Below, in pieces: positions 1 through 12,690 of a DNA stretch of 64,000 nucleotides. Origin of the DNA: Terebella lapidaria (lineage: Eukaryota > Annelida > Polychaeta > Terebellida > Terebellidae); NCBI GenBank assembly GCA_949152475.1, contig OX424560.1, positions 3,534,001 to 3,598,000 of the forward strand. The letters run 5' to 3'. The position numbers were made by a program, and so were the translations under genes. The notes beneath the pieces were generated by a model. The model saw nothing but the letters and a program-made list of their open reading frames with translations. It was not told the origin of the DNA and made no database searches. Position 1 is the first letter of the stretch; each line of letters opens with the position of its first letter.

Positions 1-1683
1 ATAAAAGACGGCAAGGGAGGGTGCCACCGATGCAGGGATGGCACCATGGTTTGCTTGGGCTTCCCTACGTAGGGCTGCGTAGCAGACGTCGTGATACAAC
101 AAGGTCTACAGACGTGCATTTAATGCATTGGTGATGAAATATGTATTTAGTATAATGTTGTCAAACTCTGCATCTCAGTTTTTCAGTTCTTTGTCAACAT
201 TTATTGAACGGAACTCGTGCAACCACCCAATATTTTCTTCACAGTGGCGTTGTTAACAGATGCTCAGATTTTTTGATTTGACTGTGGCGTGAAGTGCAGT
301 CATCCTCGACGATTTTGTCAAACATTTCAATTGAGTGCTGTTACAAGTGATCCTATATGTTCCGTCTTTATTAGCTATAAAGCTAATAAATACCAAAGAA
401 GAAAAACCCCAACCTGCCCCTTTTCAGTTGCATTTAGAAGGCGACAGAATTATGCCATGGTTGGATAATGCTAATGAATGAAATATCACCTATTAATCAT
501 GGCAGTGATACTGTTGTATAATGTTTATGTTTGAAGTGACACACGATTCCAACTGGAGCATGAGTCTATTCTGTAGCCTACTCAGTGAATGATAAACAAT
601 GACACCAGATTTATCAAAAGCCCACACCAGCCAGCATTAGCCTACACCTAAAACTACAAGCAATATGGACACATATACTTTTGCTATGAAACTTTACACA
701 ATCCCATAGAACTCGTTATCTTGCGATCAGAGAAAGCTGAATTACTGTTTCTATAATGTGATTTCTTTTATATTTCTACATCTGATTTACCTGGTAATCA
801 TCACGGTATGTTGCCCCTCTGGTGAAGGTGTAGCAACTTTGTGTTACATGTATCAGGTGCATACATAATGTCGTGGTTTTCACCCTTGCGTGTGTGTGGA
901 TTTCCGCACTCATTTAAATCCCGTATTTTGGCTTTTTTTTCAATATAGTAGTCATTTGAAGACAGTGCATCACTCAGATCCCTTCAATAATGCCACCATC
1001 GTACTCCTCGTTCTGAAAAACCCTGATGAGCATATATTGGTTGTTGTTCTACGATGTTTAGGTCCAAATTTATGATGTATTGACCTTCCGCAGGCAGTCA
1101 TTTTGAATTTGGCCAAAATGGCCGCCAAGGGAACACTATTGCTTGTCTGCCGGCAGATTTGGAATGGTCATGGTCATATCCACCTGTGATAAAAACCTCA
1201 TAGAGTTGCTCACAAATGAAGGATTCTGGTGATTTTGCAGGCTAACAGTCTGTACTGCGTTTAAATACTTGTTTTCGATGTGTACAGTTATGGTCATTAG
1301 AACTGCAGTATCCCGGCAACTGCCACATAAATGTGTGAATTTGTGGTACAAATGAAACTATTTGATGAATCTGACGTAACTAAGTCTACATGTAACCGAA
1401 ATATATGTCTGACAACTGGAATTTAACAATTTGACAAATATACGAAAACGTGATGTATCATTGAATATCATTGAATCATTCACTTCAAATATTTATACCG
1501 TTTTTATTTATGATACTGCATTGGGCTACTTTGTTTATGGTGACGCTACAGTATAGCAACTGCCCAATAACTGTTGTAGGCACTCATTAAATTACCTTGA
1601 TTACCTTGAATAGAGGAATAGAGGTATATAACAAACAAGACTTTCGTAGCTTGGTGTATGAACTAATTGAATGACACGCATAC
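1..1683. other. Noncoding flank, no gene recognised
   Basis: AT-rich sequence with only short ORFs (60-71 codons) that show no recognisable motif. No tandem or inverted repeat of note was seen. It probably belongs to intergenic or intronic host DNA. Confidence 0.5.
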
Positions 1684-3066
1684 TAGTCGGGCATGTACGG
1701 GGGGTCCCTTTGCACCCCCCCCCCCCCCCATGATCCTCCAAAACCAACTTTTTTCTCAAGGTTTTTTAATACTAATAAACATTACATATGTCTCCGGTTG
1801 CGCATCCATTGCAAAAATTGGTTTTCGGGCCATTTTTCAAAATGGCCGCCCCGCGAAATCTCGAATTTTGAGATTGCTTCACTTTAAGCTGCATAGGTCT
1901 ATAAAATAAAATGTTTGTTACCTTTTGCTGCTCATTATAGGGGCTTTATACATTGTACATGAGAAAACAGTGGTTAAATAAACATTTATAATATGAATAT
2001 GTCCATAAATCCAAGATGGCCACCAAATTTAGATAATTTTTCACTAAAATGTCCATAACTTCGGACTGAGTCAACCTAGGATGTTCATTTTGGGGTCTAT
2101 ACCTAGGTTTTCATATACAGGGAATCCATTTAGACCAAAATAAATACAATCAAGCTATTTCTTTTGATGCATGCATCCAAGATGGCCGCCAAATTTAGAT
2201 AATTGTTCACTAAAATGTCTATAACTTCGGAGTGAGTCAACCTAGGATGTTCATTTTGGGGGTCTATATCTAGGTTTTCATATACAGGGAATCCATTCAG
2301 ACCAAAATAAATACAATCAAGCTATTTCTTTTGATGCATGTACACCTGCACACATGGTACACGCTACACATTCATTTAGATATCTCTCGAATATAGCCCC
2401 CTTAACACCCCTATGGACTCAATTGTGGATCTTGCTTGGATATTTCTGATAGAGACTTTTACTGATTTGCAATCCCAATAAATCCTTGAATAAATAGAGC
2501 TTGATTTGATTAGTTTTGTTAATTAACAGAAATCCAAGATGCCTGCTAAACACATCCCGAAAATTCAAGTTCGTAACTAATTGTGCTATAAAGATGTGTG
2601 ATACTTACTTTCAAGGGTATTTTGGTATGTAGATTCCATTTTTGGTGTTATTCTAGCTATATAATATCAATTTAAAATGATAACAGCATCTCATTGAGAT
2701 GGAAAGCAAATTTCATATCACAAACAGAGAACAATAATGTGGAATATCTTCATTGGCTATCTTAACACATGAACATGATGGAAAATGGTACTATGATATT
2801 GGTACTGCTATATTGGATGAGCAGCAAAAGGTAACAAACATTTTATTTTGTAGACCTATGCAGCTTAAAGTGAAGCAATTTCAAGATTCGAGATTTCGCG
2901 GGGCGGCCATTTTGAAAAATGGCCCGAAAACCAATTTTTGCAATGGATGCACAACCGGAGACGTATGTAATGTTTATTAGTATTAAAAAACCTTGAGAAA
3001 AAAGTTGGTTTTGGAGGATCATGGGGGGGGGGGGGGTGCAAAGGGACCCCCCGTACATGCCCGACT
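1684..3066. mobile_element. Foldback / long-TIR nonautonomous element
   Basis: Two arms of about 250 bp, 1684-1936 and 2819-3066, are near-perfect reverse complements. Each has its G/C homopolymer run and the 'aaaatggccgcccc' block. The outer ends begin TAGTCGGGCATGTACGGGG. The arms flank about 880 bp that contain a 166-bp tandem duplication. No transposase is present, so this is a MITE or foldback-type element. The target-site duplication is uncertain (TA or TAC at the borders). The short ORFs read through the arms are mirror images of each other and not genes. Confidence 0.75.
2011..2340. repeat. Two tandem copies of a 166-bp unit
   Basis: The unit starts at 'ccaagatggc' (2011 and 2177) and continues through 'gagtcaacctagg' and 'acaatcaagctatttc'. 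The two copies differ by only a few bases. They lie inside the foldback element between its arms. Confidence 0.8.
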
Positions 3067-3360
3067 ATACTGCTTGTGTGTGTTGCAATGTTACTGACAC
3101 AATTGATATGAGAAATCAAAAAGTTTTTAGTTCAGGAAAACATACTCTCGTCACAGCAGTTGAAATATCATCACAGTTGATCGAATATCGAAGGTCTATT
3201 TACCACCTGAAATGGGAGAAAACCTCCTTTCTTTACAGAAGGAAAAACTCTGTCCTCTTGTTGGCCTTAAACTCAGCAATAGAACCAGAATAATTGAGCG
3301 TATCAAATTCAGCAGGAGAAACAAAACGAGACAATCAGAGATTGCAGACTCTCGCCCTTC
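3067..3360 (+). pseudogene. Possible degraded coding fragment, unknown family
   Basis: Two overlapping frames (about 3067-3293 and 3212-3360) give peptides without low-complexity character. The second contains TRQSEIADSRP. A nearly identical stretch occurs at 46091-46124, where the frame continues into a cysteine-containing peptide. This could be a broken exon of a host gene or part of a transposon protein. No family was recognised and the call is tentative. Confidence 0.2.
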
Positions 3361-3420
3361 CAGATTTAGTTTTACTAAAAATATAGTTGATGACCCTTAC
3401 ATTTTCGACCTGGACAATAA

Positions 3421-4333
3421 TCACTGGGTGTAAACGGTGCAGTGATAAATTTTCGCTGTAAGGGCGCGGTTCGTAAATCTGAAAGGGCCAGCCTTGGAAA
3501 CTGGAAAAAAACCCAGGATCAACACGGGAACGTGAAGGTTTGTTTTTCATTTCTGTGCTGTGTTTCGGTAATATGTTGTGGAAAAACAATGTATTGGTGA
3601 ATAGATTTGTTATACATGTGTACACATGTGAGTATAGACCATAATACCACTCTATTACTCCAATTAGGGCCTACACGTATTTCTTGTGAGCTTATTATTG
3701 AAAAAAAACATTGACAGGCTATTAATCATGTCATTTTTGTCAATTTATCCAAATAAAATGATGAAGACGTAAAATGATTAAGACTGAACAAAAGGATTAA
3801 CAAAGTGACTAACAAAATGACTGGAAGAATTGACTTTGGAGCCCTTTCACCGCTACGAAGTTACATGCAACGCCCTATGACCGCTATGAACAGCCCATGC
3901 AGCACTACGAACATATCGACATCAATAATACTGAGATAATTCACGTAAGTACGCTTCAATATCCAACAAAACATAGCCAAATATTCACATTTATTACTGA
4001 TTTTATGTATATTTAACATCTGGTTCAATAATACCTGGATATATTCCGATCTTTGAAGTTTCTTTAGAAAACACAGTGAATGGTACATACAGATTGAGAA
4101 TTACTTCAAAGAGCGAGTATAATAATATTTGTTATTGTTCACACCCGTCATTCACAACAATAAAAACTCGTACCAACCAATGTTTTCCGGAAATTCCTCT
4201 CCATGTGGAATATAATATGAACGAAATGGATATCATGGCCCAGAAAAAAACCGGAAAATTCCTTCGCCCTGGCAGAATTATGAACCGCGCCCTTACAGCG
4301 AAAATTTATCACTGCACCGTTTACACCCAGTGA
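3421..4333. mobile_element. PIF/Harbinger-like MITE with TAA target duplication
   Basis: Terminal inverted repeats of about 55 bp: the left end starts TCACTGGGTGTAAACGGTGC at 3421 and the right end is its reverse complement, finishing CACCCAGTGA at 4333. TAA directly flanks both ends (3418-3420 and 4334-4336). The flanks join into a recognisable member of the ~335-bp repeat family, so the empty site can be read. A 3-bp TWA duplication is the PIF/Harbinger signature. The 913-bp interior has no transposase. Confidence 0.85.
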
Positions 4334-4619
4334 TAATCGGGGATTTTGGTAGTACTATCATTGGTCATATATCAAATGGTCGGAAATTGGACATAAAAAA
4401 TACAAAAATTATGAGAGAAATAATCGTTAATCAAAGTAGAGTTTCTATCTTGAACATATTATCGACCTGTCGACCACGACCTTATTTCTTGATACTGACA
4501 ACCCAAACTTCGCCAGCTACCACAACTTTATACTGCATACTTTATTTCACCATTCTATTGAATATCGTCAGTGGTTTGGGAATTAACAAACCTCGAAATA
4601 CTACGAATCTGTGATTTCG

Positions 4620-5870
4620 GCTGATGACCCTTACACTTTCTACCTTGGGCGATAGTGGGGGATTTTGATCATACGACCATCGGTCCTACAGCGAATGATG
4701 GGAATTGAGCACTGAAAAATTCAAAATTAATAAGGGGAATTAATCACTAACATAAGCAGAGTTATTGCAACTTTTCGATTTTAATCTGTTATCTGACCTT
4801 GACCTTGTCGTTCAATATTGAGCTGCAAAACTTTAGAGTAATGTTTCTATCATCCAGGCACATCTCCTGAACGAAAATGGGTTAAAACGAATGTAAACTA
4901 GCTTCACAATATATGGCCTTGAGTCTAAGAATACTCAAAAGTCGTAAAATCGTGACCCCTAATTTTCGACATTGGGCGATAATGGAGGGTTTTTGTTGTA
5001 TGACCATCGGTAGTACACCATATGATTATTAATTTGCCAAATAAAAAAACAAAAATAGTTGGAAAAATTAATATCAGTTACAACCGGAGTTAAAGTTAAT
5101 TATGTGATTTTTACTTTTTCCATTGCCATGACAACCATTGTCATTCGATTTTGCCAAAATGTGAAGCATAGCGAGCCATTACAATATCGCTTCACTCCTA
5201 TAAATTTCAAATCGATAGAACTGTTTGTCTTTGAGTTATAAGCGCAGACAATTGCCCTGAAAAGTCACTGTCCAAAAATAACCGAAATCGTGAACCTCCA
5301 ATTTTTCGACACCGGGGGATAATGGAGAATTTTAGTCGTACGACCATCGGCTGTACACCATACGATCCGGAATTGGCCAAAGAAAAATACAAAAATATTT
5401 GGAAAAAATAATATCAAGTAGAACTGGATGTAAGTATCAATCTGTTACCACCAATACAGTGAGATTTTGATGATGCCAATAACAAACGTACAATACAACA
5501 TTTTGCAATAGAAACAAAGCCCGACCAAATAGTTTATCCAAAGACACACTGGCGTCATCAGGGGCAGACAGTGTGTTAAATGTAGTTGTTTCTACTGTAT
5601 ACCTGATGCAATTAGTATACAACTGCCCAACAACCTATGAAAACAATGTGATTTTCACGTTTTCCGTTGCCACGGCAACCGTTTTTATTCGTTTCCAACA
5701 AAATTTGAGGAGGACACTGCCGCACTGCTTCATCTCCATAAGTTTGAAGTTGATCGGACCATTCTTTTCCGAGTTATGCGCGCGGACAGACAGACAGGGA
5801 GACAAACAAACAAACAAACAGACCCAAATGCAATACCCTCTCCCCTATCGGGGTGAGGGTAATAATATTG
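4620..5870. repeat. Degenerate ~335-bp tandem array (RFX-box family), copy 1
   Basis: The phrase 'gacattgggcgataatgg' recurs near 4641, 4967 and 5306, spaced 326-339 bp. Each is followed by 'gtacgaccatcgg', 'aattggccaaa' and a degraded version of the palindrome GTTGCCATGGCAAC (near 5123 and 5668). The array ends with an (ACAA)n stretch around 5795-5825 and a hairpin of the type ccctc-cccctatcgggg-gaggg at about 5837-5862. The same family fills 60995-62920. The Harbinger-like MITE is inserted in an upstream member. Confidence 0.75.
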
Positions 5871-6010
5871 TTTCTCCAAATTCAACGGGAGGAACAGAAA
5901 CATTAGTGTTTCCGGGTTATTTCCTCAAATACACGAATGTTGGCATGCCATTCTCTTTCAGAATGCCTTCTTCATGAACAACCCTGCAGGAATGCACCCT
6001 GTGTTCCATA

Positions 6011-6058
6011 ATATGTTTGATCAAAGTGGAATATGTTCTCCACTTTGATCAAACATAT
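6011..6058. repeat. Perfect 20-bp inverted repeat, 8-bp loop
   Basis: The arm 'atatgtttgatcaaagtgga' (6011-6030) is exactly reverse-complemented at 6039-6058. It could form a strong hairpin. No adjacent gene was recognised. Confidence 0.9.
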
Positions 6059-6529
6059 GTTACCGAGAAATTAGCAATGGGATATTAATTTAAATGTCCG
6101 GCATAGAAAATATGCCGTGTGCACAATAACAAGTGTTGATTTAGCGATTATATACAGTTTTTAAAAATGATATATGAAAATTCTTTTATTTTCGGCTGTT
6201 TCGACAGTGACCGAGTGGTGACATGTCTTGATTCAAACTATGCAGTGGAAGATAAATATAGAGAGCTACCAATTTCTTCTCCGACACTGACCCGGTTTGT
6301 AGGGATTGATAATGACATTAACCTTTTTTTGCTAAAAAATATATATAACTTTGATAACGAATGTTTGGTAATTCAAAATATAGGTTTGTTTCTTAAGTGG
6401 ATTAATGTGTTGACGAAAGCTGTTTCAACCTTACTGTTAGTATTATTCTATACTATATATTATATGGCCTACACACCCTTGGCACTTTTATATCCCAGTA
6501 GACCCAAATAGCTTGTTATCAGATCCTGC

Positions 6530-9500
6530 CCAAGTGACGGTTTGATCCAGATTCCGCCTGATGTGATGGTTTGGTTCAGATCCGGCCCGATGTGTTGGTT
6601 TGTCCCAGACCCCTCCTGATGTGAACAGTTTGTCCCAGATACCACCTGATGTGATGGTTTGTTCCAGATCCCGCCTGATTTGATGGTTTGTCCCAGACCC
6701 CTCCTGATGTGACGGTTTGTCCCGGATCCCTCCTGATGTGATGGTTTGTCCCACATCTCACCTGATGTGATGGTTTGTCCCAGACCCCTCCTGATGTGAC
6801 GGTTTGTCCCGGATCCCTCCTGATGTGATGGTTTGCCCCAGATTCCTCCTGAGGTGATGGATTGTCCCAGATTCTTCCTGATTTGATGGTTAGTCCTAGA
6901 CCCCTCTTGATGTGATGGTTTGTTATATATTTTTTTGATGTGATGGTTTGTTATAGATTACTCCCGATGTGATGGTTTGTTTCAGACCTCTCCTGATGTG
7001 ATGGTTTGTCCCAGATCACTCCTGATATGATGGGTCATCCCAGATTTCAGACCACTCCTGATGTGATGGTTTGTCCCAGATCACTCCTGATATGATGGGT
7101 CATCCCATGTGATGGTTTGTCCCAGATCCCACCTGATTTGATGGTTTGTCCCAGACCCCTCCTGATGTGACGGTTTGTCCCGGATCCCTCCTGATGTGAT
7201 GGTTTGTCCCACATCTCACCTGATGTGATGGTTTGTCCCAGACCCCTCCTGATGTGACGGTTTGTCCCGGATCCCTCCTGATGTGATGGTTTGCCCCAGA
7301 TTCCTCCTGAGGTGATGGATTGTCCCAGATTCTTCCTGATTTGATGGTTAGTCCTAGACCCCTCCTGATGTGATGGTTTGTTATATATTTTTTTGATGTG
7401 ATGGATTGTTATAGATTACTCCCGATGTGATGGTTTGTTTCAGACCTCTCCTGATATGATGGTTTGTCCCAGATCACTCCTGATATGATGGGTCATCCCA
7501 GATCCCTCCTGATGTGAGGGTTTGTCCCAGATCCCTTCTGATGTGATGGTTTGTCCCAGATCCCTCCTGATGTGATGGTTTGTCCCAGAATCCCTCCTGG
7601 TGTGATGGTTTGTCCTGATCCCTCATGATGTGGTGTTTTGTCCCAGATCCCTCATGATGTGGTGTTTTGTCCCAGATCCCTCATGATGTGGTGTTTTGTC
7701 CCAGATCCCTCATGATGTGGTGTTTTGTCCCAGATCCCTCATGATGTGATGGTTTGTCCCAGATCCCTCCTGATGTGATGGTTTGTCCCAGATCCCTCCT
7801 GATGTGATGGTTTGTCCCAGATCCCTCATGATGTGGTGTTTTGTCCCAGATCCCTCATGATGTGGTGTTTTGTCCCAGATTACACCTGATGTGAAGTTTG
7901 TCACCAATCTCTCCTGATCTGATAGTTTGTACCAGACCCCACCTGATGTGATGGTTTGTCCCAGACCCCTCCTGATGTGATGGTTTGTCCCAGATCCCTC
8001 ATGATGTGATGGTTTGTCCCAGATCCCTCATGATGTGGTGTTTTGTCCCAGATTACACCTGATGTGAAGTTTGTCACGAATCTCTCCTGATCTGATAGTT
8101 TGTACCAGACCCCACCTGATGTGATGGTTTGTCACAGATCCCTCCTGATGTGATGGTTTGTCCCAGATCCCTCATCATGTGATGGTTTGTCCCAGATCCC
8201 ACCTCATGTGTTGGTTTGTCCCAGATTACACCTGATGGGATGGTTTGTCCCAGATCCCTCCTGATGTGATGGTTTGTCCCAGATCCCTCCTGGTGTGATG
8301 GTTTATCCAAGATCCCTCCTGATGTGATGGTTTGTCTTATATCCCTCCTGATGTGATGGTTTGTCTTATATCCCTCCTGATGTGATGGTTTGTCCCATGT
8401 CCCATCTGATGTGATGGTTTGTCCCAGATTACACCCGATGTGATGGTTTGTCCCAGATTCCACCTAATGTAATGGTTTGTCCCAGATCCAACCTGATGTG
8501 ATGTTTTGTCCTAGATCCCACCTGATGTTATGTTTTGTCCCAGATTACACCCGATGTGATGGTTTGTCCCAGATTCCACCTAATGTAATGGTTTGTCCCA
8601 GATCCAACCTGATGTGATGTTTTGTCCTAGATCCCACCTGATGTTATGTTTTGTCCCAGATCTCTTGTGATGTGATGTTTTGTCTCAGGTCTCACCTGAC
8701 GTGACGGTTTGTCCCAGATCCCTAATGATGAGACGGTTTGTCACAGATCCCCCCCTGATCTGATGGCTTGTCCCACATCCCACCTAATGTGATGGTTTGT
8801 CCCAGATCTCTAATGATGTGATGGTTTGTCCCAGATCCTTCCTGATGTGAGGGTTTGTCGCAGATCCCTCCTGATGTGATGGTTTGTCCCAGATCTCTAA
8901 TGATGTGAGGGTTTGTCCCAGATCCCACCTAATGTGATGGTTTGTCCCAGATCTCTAATGATGTGATGGTTTGTCCCAGATCCTTCCTGATGTGAGGGTT
9001 TGTCGCAGATCCCTCCTGATGTGATGGTTTGTCCCAGAATCCCTCCTGATGTGATGGTTTGTCCAGATCCCTCCTGATGTGATGGTTTGTCCCGGATCCC
9101 TCCTGATGTGATGGTTTGTCCCAGAATCCCTCCTGATATGATGGTTTGTCCCAGACCCCTCCTGATGTGATGTTTTGTCCCAAATTACACTTGATGTGAT
9201 GGTTTGTCCCGGATCTCTCCTGGTGTGATGGGTTATCCAAGATCCCTCCTGATGTAATGGTTTGTCCCGGATTCCTCCTGATGTGATGGTTTATCCAAGA
9301 TCCTCCTGATGTGTTGGTTTGTCCCAGATCCCTCCTGATGTGATGGTTTGTCCCAGATAATACCTGATGTGATGGTTTGTCAGATATCCCTCCTGATGTG
9401 ATGGTATGTCCCAGATAATACCTGATGTAATGGTTTGTCCCAGATCTCTCCTGATGTGATGGTTCGTTCCAGATCCCCCCTAATGTGATGGCTTGTTTCA

Positions 9501-9740
9501 GATTCCTCCTGATGTGATGGTTTGCCCCAGATCCACCCTCATGTGTTAGTTTGTCCCAGATCCCACCTGATGTAATGGTTTGTCCCAGATCTCTCCTGAT
9601 GTGATGGCTTGTTTCAGATCCCACCTGATGTGATGGTTTGTCCCAGATCCCACCTAATATGGTGGTTTGTCCCAGATCCCGCCTCATGCGATGGTTTGAT
9701 CCAGATTCCGCCTCATGTGATGGTCTCAACCAGATAATCA
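6530..9740. repeat. 29-bp minisatellite, ~3.2 kb, with higher-order repeats
   Basis: About 110 variants of TGATGTGATGGTTTGTCCCAG plus an 8-base tail lie head to tail. Higher-order copies are visible. A ~458-bp block beginning near 6691 recurs at 7149. A 116-bp (4-unit) block beginning near 8423 recurs at 8539. Read on the minus strand the array is open for long stretches (8929-9741 gives 270 codons). Because 29 is not a multiple of 3, each strand frame cycles through the others, so these ORFs are repeat artefacts and not genes. Confidence 0.95.
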
Positions 9741-11151
9741 ATGTGACCCACCTCCAATATCGTCCTTAGTCCCAAACTATATTACTATGATACAGCTTGA
9801 CATGTTAAAGTCCGAGTATTGTCTCAGAACTCATTTTTAACACACAAAAGAGAAAATCTCACTGATCACTATGATTTTTACGGCATGCGGTTATCGTAAT
9901 TAAATTCAAAGTTATGAGGATTTTTAATACAGACCTAAACCAGTATCGAAACTCAATTAAGTATTATGAAGAGCACTCATGACGTCACAACGGGAATTAG
10001 CTACATGAAAGTCTTGAAATCAAATATTAATATAAAGATATCACATTATTTTTTCTTCTTTAATTTTTAACATGGAATATTAGCAGTTATCTAGGTACAA
10101 TAGATGGTTTAATATGGTAACGATTCTCTTGATAAGCCCCATAGCAACCATGGTTGCTAGGGGCCCGTATTCCACGAATATTTTATAATGTGGCTCAAGA
10201 AAGTAATATAATGTGGCTCAAGAATAATGTGAATAATGTGGCTCAAGAATAATGTGGCTCAAGAAAATCAACTATCTTCAATTATATATCTTATACAAAG
10301 CTTTTCAAAACCAATTTTGCTTTTGGGTTGTAAGTTACATCCTTAGCAACTATGGTTACTAGGGGCTGCATCAAAGGAAAGGTTGCTATGAAGATGTCCC
10401 ACTCTACATTATGATCATGGTATAAATTTATATAGCTACATCTTCCAATAATACACATTTGTGATACCATGCAAATCAACGTCAGAATGACACTCGAAGT
10501 CACTGATTGAAATCAATATCCCAGTGTGACGTCATGGATGCTAATTATTATAGCTCATGAGGCAAAATATCGCTATGAAAATATGGCCTAAATTACCCAC
10601 AAAAAGGTTTTGTTAGTTGTAGCGCGGTTCCTCTTTGGTGTGTCACATATTTCCGCATTACTCTCAGGTGTTTGCAGTTACTATACTGCATGTGCAAATT
10701 CACTCCTGTATTGTAGGCATTCATAAAACATAATATCTGGTGTATTTTATGGTGAACTTGAACTTGTGGAAAATATCGAACTCAGGTCATATCAACGAGA
10801 GGAAAACCTCTAACGATATAGCTTATGATGTATTTTGAGCGTAGACATACTTATCTGTGTCCCCTGTCAATATACAACTTGTCCGCAGATCATAATGTTG
10901 CTGGAACGTACCCAATCAAATAGTGCCTAAAAAACCTTGGGTTTCATGGCATGTATGCAATCTTTGTGGATTTTATTGGTGTTTTATTGGATTTTATTGG
11001 TGTTTCGCAGCTAAAAAGCTTCAAACATTGCAGTACATGTCGTGTTGACAAAACATTAAATGTCTGGTATTCCTGCGCCGAACACACATGTTTCGAGGGG
11101 CCTTGGCTTTCAGATTCTCGTCGGCAAGACGGTCGGAAACTGGTGATTTTA
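9741..11151. other. Noncoding interval with a small direct repeat
   Basis: AT-rich; no supported gene. At 10193-10265 the phrase 'aatgtggctcaagaa' occurs four times in tandem with variable spacing. Confidence 0.5.
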
Positions 11152-12690
11152 GGTTACCGAACCTTTGGTCCGATAACCTATTGGCATGGCGTTGCGTCCG
11201 TCGTCCGTCGTTTTCGTCGTCCGTCGTCGTCGTCCGTCTACATTTTTATCTTCAAAGTTTACAGTCGAATCTTTCTGAAATTTTGAACAAAAATACCTGA
11301 ATGTATTTCGAGAGGGAGGTATTTTTTAGTTTTTTGATTTTCGCAATTTTTCAAAACAAAAAATGGCCAATTATGGACTTTGACGGTCGTATTCTCAAAG
11401 TCTGTTCAGTAACTTTTTTTCTTATTGATGCATAACACTCCTTATATATGCCCCTGTGACGTGTATAAGATTCGTTACCCTTGAATAGCTCGAAGTGGGC
11501 CATTCTAGCCCAAACTCGGCCCAAATGGGACTTTCCCATGTTAAATTCTCTTATGCTTTATAATGGGACACATTATGCTTAATATCTTACTTAATATTGA
11601 GATTAGAGACTAGGAATCAATTGTGGACATATAGGAAATGATATATTCTGAATATTCTCGTGACCTTGAATTTGACCTTTGACCTCATTTTCAAGGCCAC
11701 AGGATAAAATGGTTACTATCTCACTTATTTTTGACTTTACAGCTTAGGAATCAATTGGAACATAAAGGAAATGATATATTCTGAATATTGTCATGACCTT
11801 GAATTTGATTTTTGACCTAATTTTCAAGGTCATGGGAGAAAATGGCCAATATCTTGCTTATTATCGACTTTACAGATTAGGAATCAATTATGAACATATA
11901 GGAAATTATATATACAAATTATTCTCATGACCTTGAATTTGACCGTTGATGTAAATTTCAAGGTCACAGGACAAAATGGCTAATATCTCAATTATTATCG
12001 AATTTACAGCTTAGGAATCAATTGTGAACATATGAAAAATGATATATGCTGAATATTGCCAGGACCTTGAATTCGACCTTTGACCTCATTTTCAAGGACA
12101 AAGGACCAAATGGCTAATATCTTGCTCCTCTATTGACTTTATAGCTTGGGAATCAATTGTGGGCATATAGAAAATGATATCCATTGAATATTTCGATGAA
12201 CTTGAAAATAACCTTGCCCCTATTTTCAAGGTCAGAGCACAGAATGGCTAGTAACTCGCTTATTATCGACTTTACAGCTTAGGAATCCATAGTGAACATC
12301 AGGAAATGATATATGCTGAATATTTTGGTGACCTTGAATTTGATCTATAACCTCATATTCCAGGTCAGAGAAAAAAAATGGCTTATATTTTGCTTATTAT
12401 CGACTTTACAGCTTAGGAATCAATTGCGAACATGGAGGAAATGATATGTGCTGAATATTCTCATGACCTTGAACTTGACTTTTGATCTCATTGTAAAGGT
12501 CAGATCACAAAATGGCAAATATCTCACTAAACAGTTTAGGAATCGATTGTGGACATACTAGAATGATATATGCTGAATATACTCGTGACCTTGAATTTAC
12601 TGATGACCTTATCTCCAAAATCACGGGACAAAAGGCAAATATATATTGTCCAGTAACCTTTCTTAGCCCTTGGGCTAATTTTTTTTTGAA
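11152..12690. mobile_element. Hairpin-ended repeat element, copy 1
   Basis: Starts with the imperfect hairpin GGTTACCGAACC-TTT-GGTCCGATAACC (11152-11178), followed by a CGTCCGT-rich tract. Then come roughly nine degenerate ~125-bp units with 'gaccttgaatttgacc' and 'tacagcttaggaatcaatt'. It ends with the perfect palindrome TTAGCCCTTGGGCTAA (12663-12678) and a T run. A copy with the same start and end lies at 39854-43170, and a related shorter one at 46449-46870. All three follow a T-rich flank. No protein is encoded. Confidence 0.75.

Noticed and set aside
1667..1909. Matching ORFs on opposite strands at 1667-1909 and 2843-3058
   Set aside because: They are the two inverted arms of the foldback element and include the C/G homopolymer.
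5573..5977. 134-codon ORF ending in a region with TDRQGDKQTNKQTQ
   Set aside because: It crosses the (ACAA)n end of the ~335-bp repeat; similar text appears wherever the repeat occurs.
6530..9740. Regular ~29-bp repeats resembling a CRISPR array
   Set aside because: The repeats are directly adjacent with no unique spacers, and the genome context is eukaryotic.
8929..9741. 270-codon minus-strand ORF with 29-residue repeats
   Set aside because: It is the 29-bp minisatellite read in frame; neighbouring parts of the array are open in other frames too, and there is no start context or unique sequence.
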